Positions 61,350-64,000 of a stretch of DNA of 64,000 bases are shown piece after piece. The DNA is from Cucumis sativus. Lineage: Eukaryota; Streptophyta; Magnoliopsida; Cucurbitales; Cucurbitaceae. Numbering within the stretch: position 1 is the stretch's first letter; every line of letters begins with the position of its first letter. The position numbers and the translations under genes were made by a program. Under the pieces are notes generated by a model. That model was not told the DNA's origin. It did not search any database and saw nothing but the letters and a program-made list of their open reading frames with translations. The stretch lies in NCBI RefSeq assembly GCF_000004075.3, contig NC_026657.2, positions 29,482,408 to 29,546,407 of the forward strand, read 5' to 3'.

Positions 61350-61367
61350 CGCGGATCGACGACGTGG
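61350..61367 (-). promoter_or_regulatory. plant histone Type I element (hexamer plus reversed octamer)
   Basis: The minus strand reads CCACGTCGTCGATCCGCG. The textbook plant histone Type I element is CCACGTCANCGATCCGCG, so only one defined base differs. It joins an ACGTC hexamer with the reversed CGCGGATC octamer and is known to drive S-phase, meristem-linked histone expression. It lies about 40 bases upstream of the TATA box, the usual location. Confidence 0.85.
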
Positions 61368-61399
61368 CGTAATAAGAACCGTTGGATTTTATTTAGAGA

Positions 61400-64000
61400 A
61401 GTTGCGGTTGAGATTACGTACTTAGTTTACGACTCGTTCCGAACTTCAGACGGACTCGACATCTATCGCCGTGGGAAAGGCCTAAGTGTTCAATTTTCAT
61501 ACTTAAACTGGAGAATTTTATTCTTTGTTAATTTCTAACATTTTTTTATTTTAATAAAATTTTGAATTTGTTGATCTTTTTTATAAAAGAAAGTAATTAT
61601 TATATAATAATAAATTAAAATATTTACAAAATATTATTCATGTTAGTCTGTGAAGTTTTAACTTTTAAAATAATTTATTTTAACCAATACAATATAGAGG
61701 TTGAGCTTGGATGGTTAATGGTTTGTATGGTTTGTTTGGATATTATTCTTTGTTAGTTTCTTTTGTGTACAAGATTAGTTTCTTCCTTCTTCCATACAGT
61801 GTTGTCGTAGTGAGACAAAGGTTTAAGCGAAAGCTAAGATTGCACGTGATCATTAACAATTAACAACTACTAAGTGTGCTAATAAGATAAAAGTTTAGAA
61901 TACTCCCTATTATTGAAATAAATTTAAAAGATAAGAAAATAGAAGATTTTAGAACATTTTTACTGATTCACAACTAAATGATATGTCAATATTTTAATGT
62001 TTTGAGTAAAGGTTGTTTAATCAATTGTATCCAGAGTTAAAATATTGTAGCATTTATAACCACTGAGAGATACATATCAATGAGCAATAATATATGTGAA
62101 TTTCTCATAAACAAAAAGGATGAAATGGAAAAATCAAGCAGCAGGCAAATAATCCTTGCACAGTGGACTCATAAGAGCTAAGAGCAAATGTTAATTAAAA
62201 ACGATGGAGAAGAAACTCATCAAACAGAGAGAATGTTATTAACTCTATGTATTCATCTCCTTTACTTTTCAGAACACACAAGTTCAGTGTCCTAACTGCA
62301 GAAACACCCAGGTGTAAATTGTAAGACAATAGTCCATAGCAGCGTCCTTAGGTATCTGAACTTATTATACTGAACCAAAAACTGCAACTCGGCTCATTAA
62401 AACCTGCCCCTGACAAAATGTATAACAAAATAGATTACTTGTCTGAGTATCAAGTTAAAAAAGTAAACTGATCATCATGACAAAGGAATATGGATTCAAT
62501 CTAATCATCGATCTCAATCAAGTTTGAAGTAGTCAAGATTTACAATAACAAAGTTAATTGTGCAAGTGGATCGATCTAGTAGCAGGCCCAAAGAGATGGA
62601 AAACCCAAAAAAGAACCAAGGAATAGCTTGTAAGACTCCAAGTTTATAGCACAATCAAGCAACAATGTGGTCTTCTCATATGCGACAAGCACATAAGAAA
62701 CAATAAACAACTGTACCAAAACCATGTTCCCGACTTTTGCTTCTAGCAGCATCTACTTCATCAGCCATATCCTGGGATAAGATTATGGAAATACAGTGAA
62801 GAGCCTCCATGCAACTGTGTTGCTTCGTTCAAAACATCGTGCAGTAGATGCAAGTAGATTTATGACTCTTCTAAATTTCTCGTTTCCTAACAAACTGTGA
62901 CTCTCTCAGCTTGTTTTATTCATGGTATTGGGAGTAAGAAAAGTTGCGAAATCGATGTGCACTATATGGAGAGACAACAACAACCTTTCTAGGATTCTTG
63001 CATTTCTCAGAGATTCTACAGATTTCTCGAGACCCAGCCGAAAGTATGGCTCTTCTCTTCCAATGGAACTAATTTATCTGTGGAAGCTGATCTCAATGAG
63101 ACACAAAGAAAATCACAATTGCAGGATTCGTGTGGCTGAGCTTTTGCTATGCCAATTTTTACTCAATAAAGCACCTCCTCTGTTAAACTATCACCTTATG
63201 CTTTAGATAAACTCCTTTTAGACTTTTACTACGAAGGTTTCAATATTATAAGTAGACATGATTACTTCCATAGTTCCATCTACCACCACATATGATCTTT
63301 TAACAATGATGATAACCATAAATTTCTGTACAGACAACCCAGATAGTTATAGTAAGTAACGGAGCTTGAGAGAAGTGAAAGTATGTACAAGAGCATAAAA
63401 GAAAAAAACCCAACAAAAAAGAGACCCCAAGGTACTACAAAATGGGACTCAAGTCCAACAAAATCAAACAAAGGCCAAGGTTACACAGACCACAAAAACA
63501 AACAAGATCTTAGCTCAACAGCACCCAGTGTACGTCGAGGACCAAAAAGTCCCTTCTCCAAGTCCCCACCTTCATTTGTACTAAAAAAAAGTTACACAGA
63601 CCACAAAGGAGGAATTGAACCTTGCCACCTCCCAAACATCATCAAATAACATAAATATGATCTGCCTAGACCTTTCCATTCATTAAATCCTTCACCTCGT
63701 CCATGAAACCAGTTATTCTTTTAGTTACATACAGGCGAGCCCATGTCTAAGCATACAGCGACTAGAGGAATAAGAGAGAAATGGTCGAATCCATGAACTT
63801 TGCAAAGGGAATAAACTTTATGACATATACAAGTTAAAATCACACAAATAGAACAGACAACAGAATGTACCAATGGCATGCGAGAATGAAAAGTAATAGG
63901 CAACTTCAAAACTCTATTAAGAAATACACAAATCCTCCATGTCTTACGTTTCAGATTCTCTACTTTTCATCTGCAATGTAAAAATGCAAGAGCTATTTGG
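61400..64000. other. region right of H2B without a firm gene
   Basis: 61,400-62,100 is AT-rich spacer. 62,100-64,000 is less AT-rich and could be the end of a neighbouring gene. Minus-strand patches look exon-like: 62,771 down to 62,686 after TTATCCCAG reads DMADEVDAARSKSREHG, and about 62,894-62,799 after TTTGTTAG reads FRRVINLLASTARCFERS. The opposite strand is also open over the second patch, and I cannot identify a family. GTTACACAGACCACAAA occurs twice, near 63,480 and 63,590. A gene running beyond the window is possible. Confidence 0.3.

Noticed and set aside
61287-61538. An 83-codon plus frame in the H2B promoter
   Set aside because: It covers the TATA, CCAAT and Type I elements of H2B and shows no coding character.
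62686-62895. Minus-strand exon-like patches (DMADEVDAARSKSREHG and FRRVINLLASTARCFERS)
   Set aside because: Both follow acceptor-like sites, but the plus strand is equally open over the second patch, no donor and start could be tied in, and no family was recognised. Left as a note only.
62922-63206. A 94-codon plus-strand ORF
   Set aside because: It is isolated, with no conserved motif and no clear promoter; neighbouring minus-strand patches are equally plausible, so it is likely chance.
1-64000. CRISPR arrays, bacterial operons, tRNA or rRNA genes, intact transposons or retroelements
   Set aside because: None were seen. No regularly spaced repeats, cloverleaf signatures, transposase, integrase or reverse-transcriptase frames were recognised, and the genes are typical plant nuclear genes.

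Overview
The window is AT-rich plant nuclear DNA. Its genes have many short introns with GT/AG borders and T-rich acceptors. The products include plant-type histone H2B, ADF, ARF-GAP, ArgJ, an UNC93-like transporter and a TIC32-type reductase. The organism is a eudicot. The very AT-rich spacers and compact genes would suit a cucurbit such as Cucumis, but that is a guess and not something the sequence proves. No rRNA, tRNA, organelle insert, intact transposon or retroelement was recognised.

Layout: 1-4.7 kb is AT-rich spacer with one GC-rich foldback near 3.36 kb. An HSP20-like (alpha-crystallin domain) gene follows (+, CDS 5362-6858), with a spliced 40-codon upstream ORF in its leader. A doubtful small locus with a mitochondrial-type leader lies near 8.0 kb (-). 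An AGD6/AGD7-type ARF-GAP occupies 10.4-12.35 kb (-). A spacer of about 8 kb (12.4-20.5 kb) holds a cluster of promoter-like site II motifs and a long foldback. A TIC32-like short-chain dehydrogenase (+, 8 exons) is at 20.5-23.3 kb. Next come two tandem copies of an UNC93-like protein 3 gene (-, 10 exons each, period 4.68 kb). The left copy has lost the splice acceptor of exon 8. An actin-depolymerizing factor (-, 139 aa) is at 33.6-35.4 kb, and a small proline-rich protein gene (-, 80 aa) at 38.6-38.85 kb.

The right half carries an 842-aa PHD-finger/GNAT nuclear regulator (+, 18 coding exons, 43.2-49.0 kb). It is followed by the chloroplast arginine-biosynthesis enzyme ArgJ (+, 17 exons, 52.9-56.7 kb, one GC-AG intron), a lysine-rich unknown protein (-, 271 aa), and a histone H2B gene (-, intronless) whose promoter has a near-perfect plant histone Type I element. 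The last 2.4 kb shows no firm gene.

The genes are ordinary single-copy housekeeping and regulatory loci and do not form a pathway cluster. The most informative structure is the recent UNC93 tandem duplication, in which one copy keeps the family consensus and the other is decaying. I found no convincing new multi-gene system. Exon borders were read by eye from GT/AG sites, reading phase and family similarity. Each multi-exon model closes in frame, except the left UNC93 copy, where the exon 8 start was placed by comparison with its twin.
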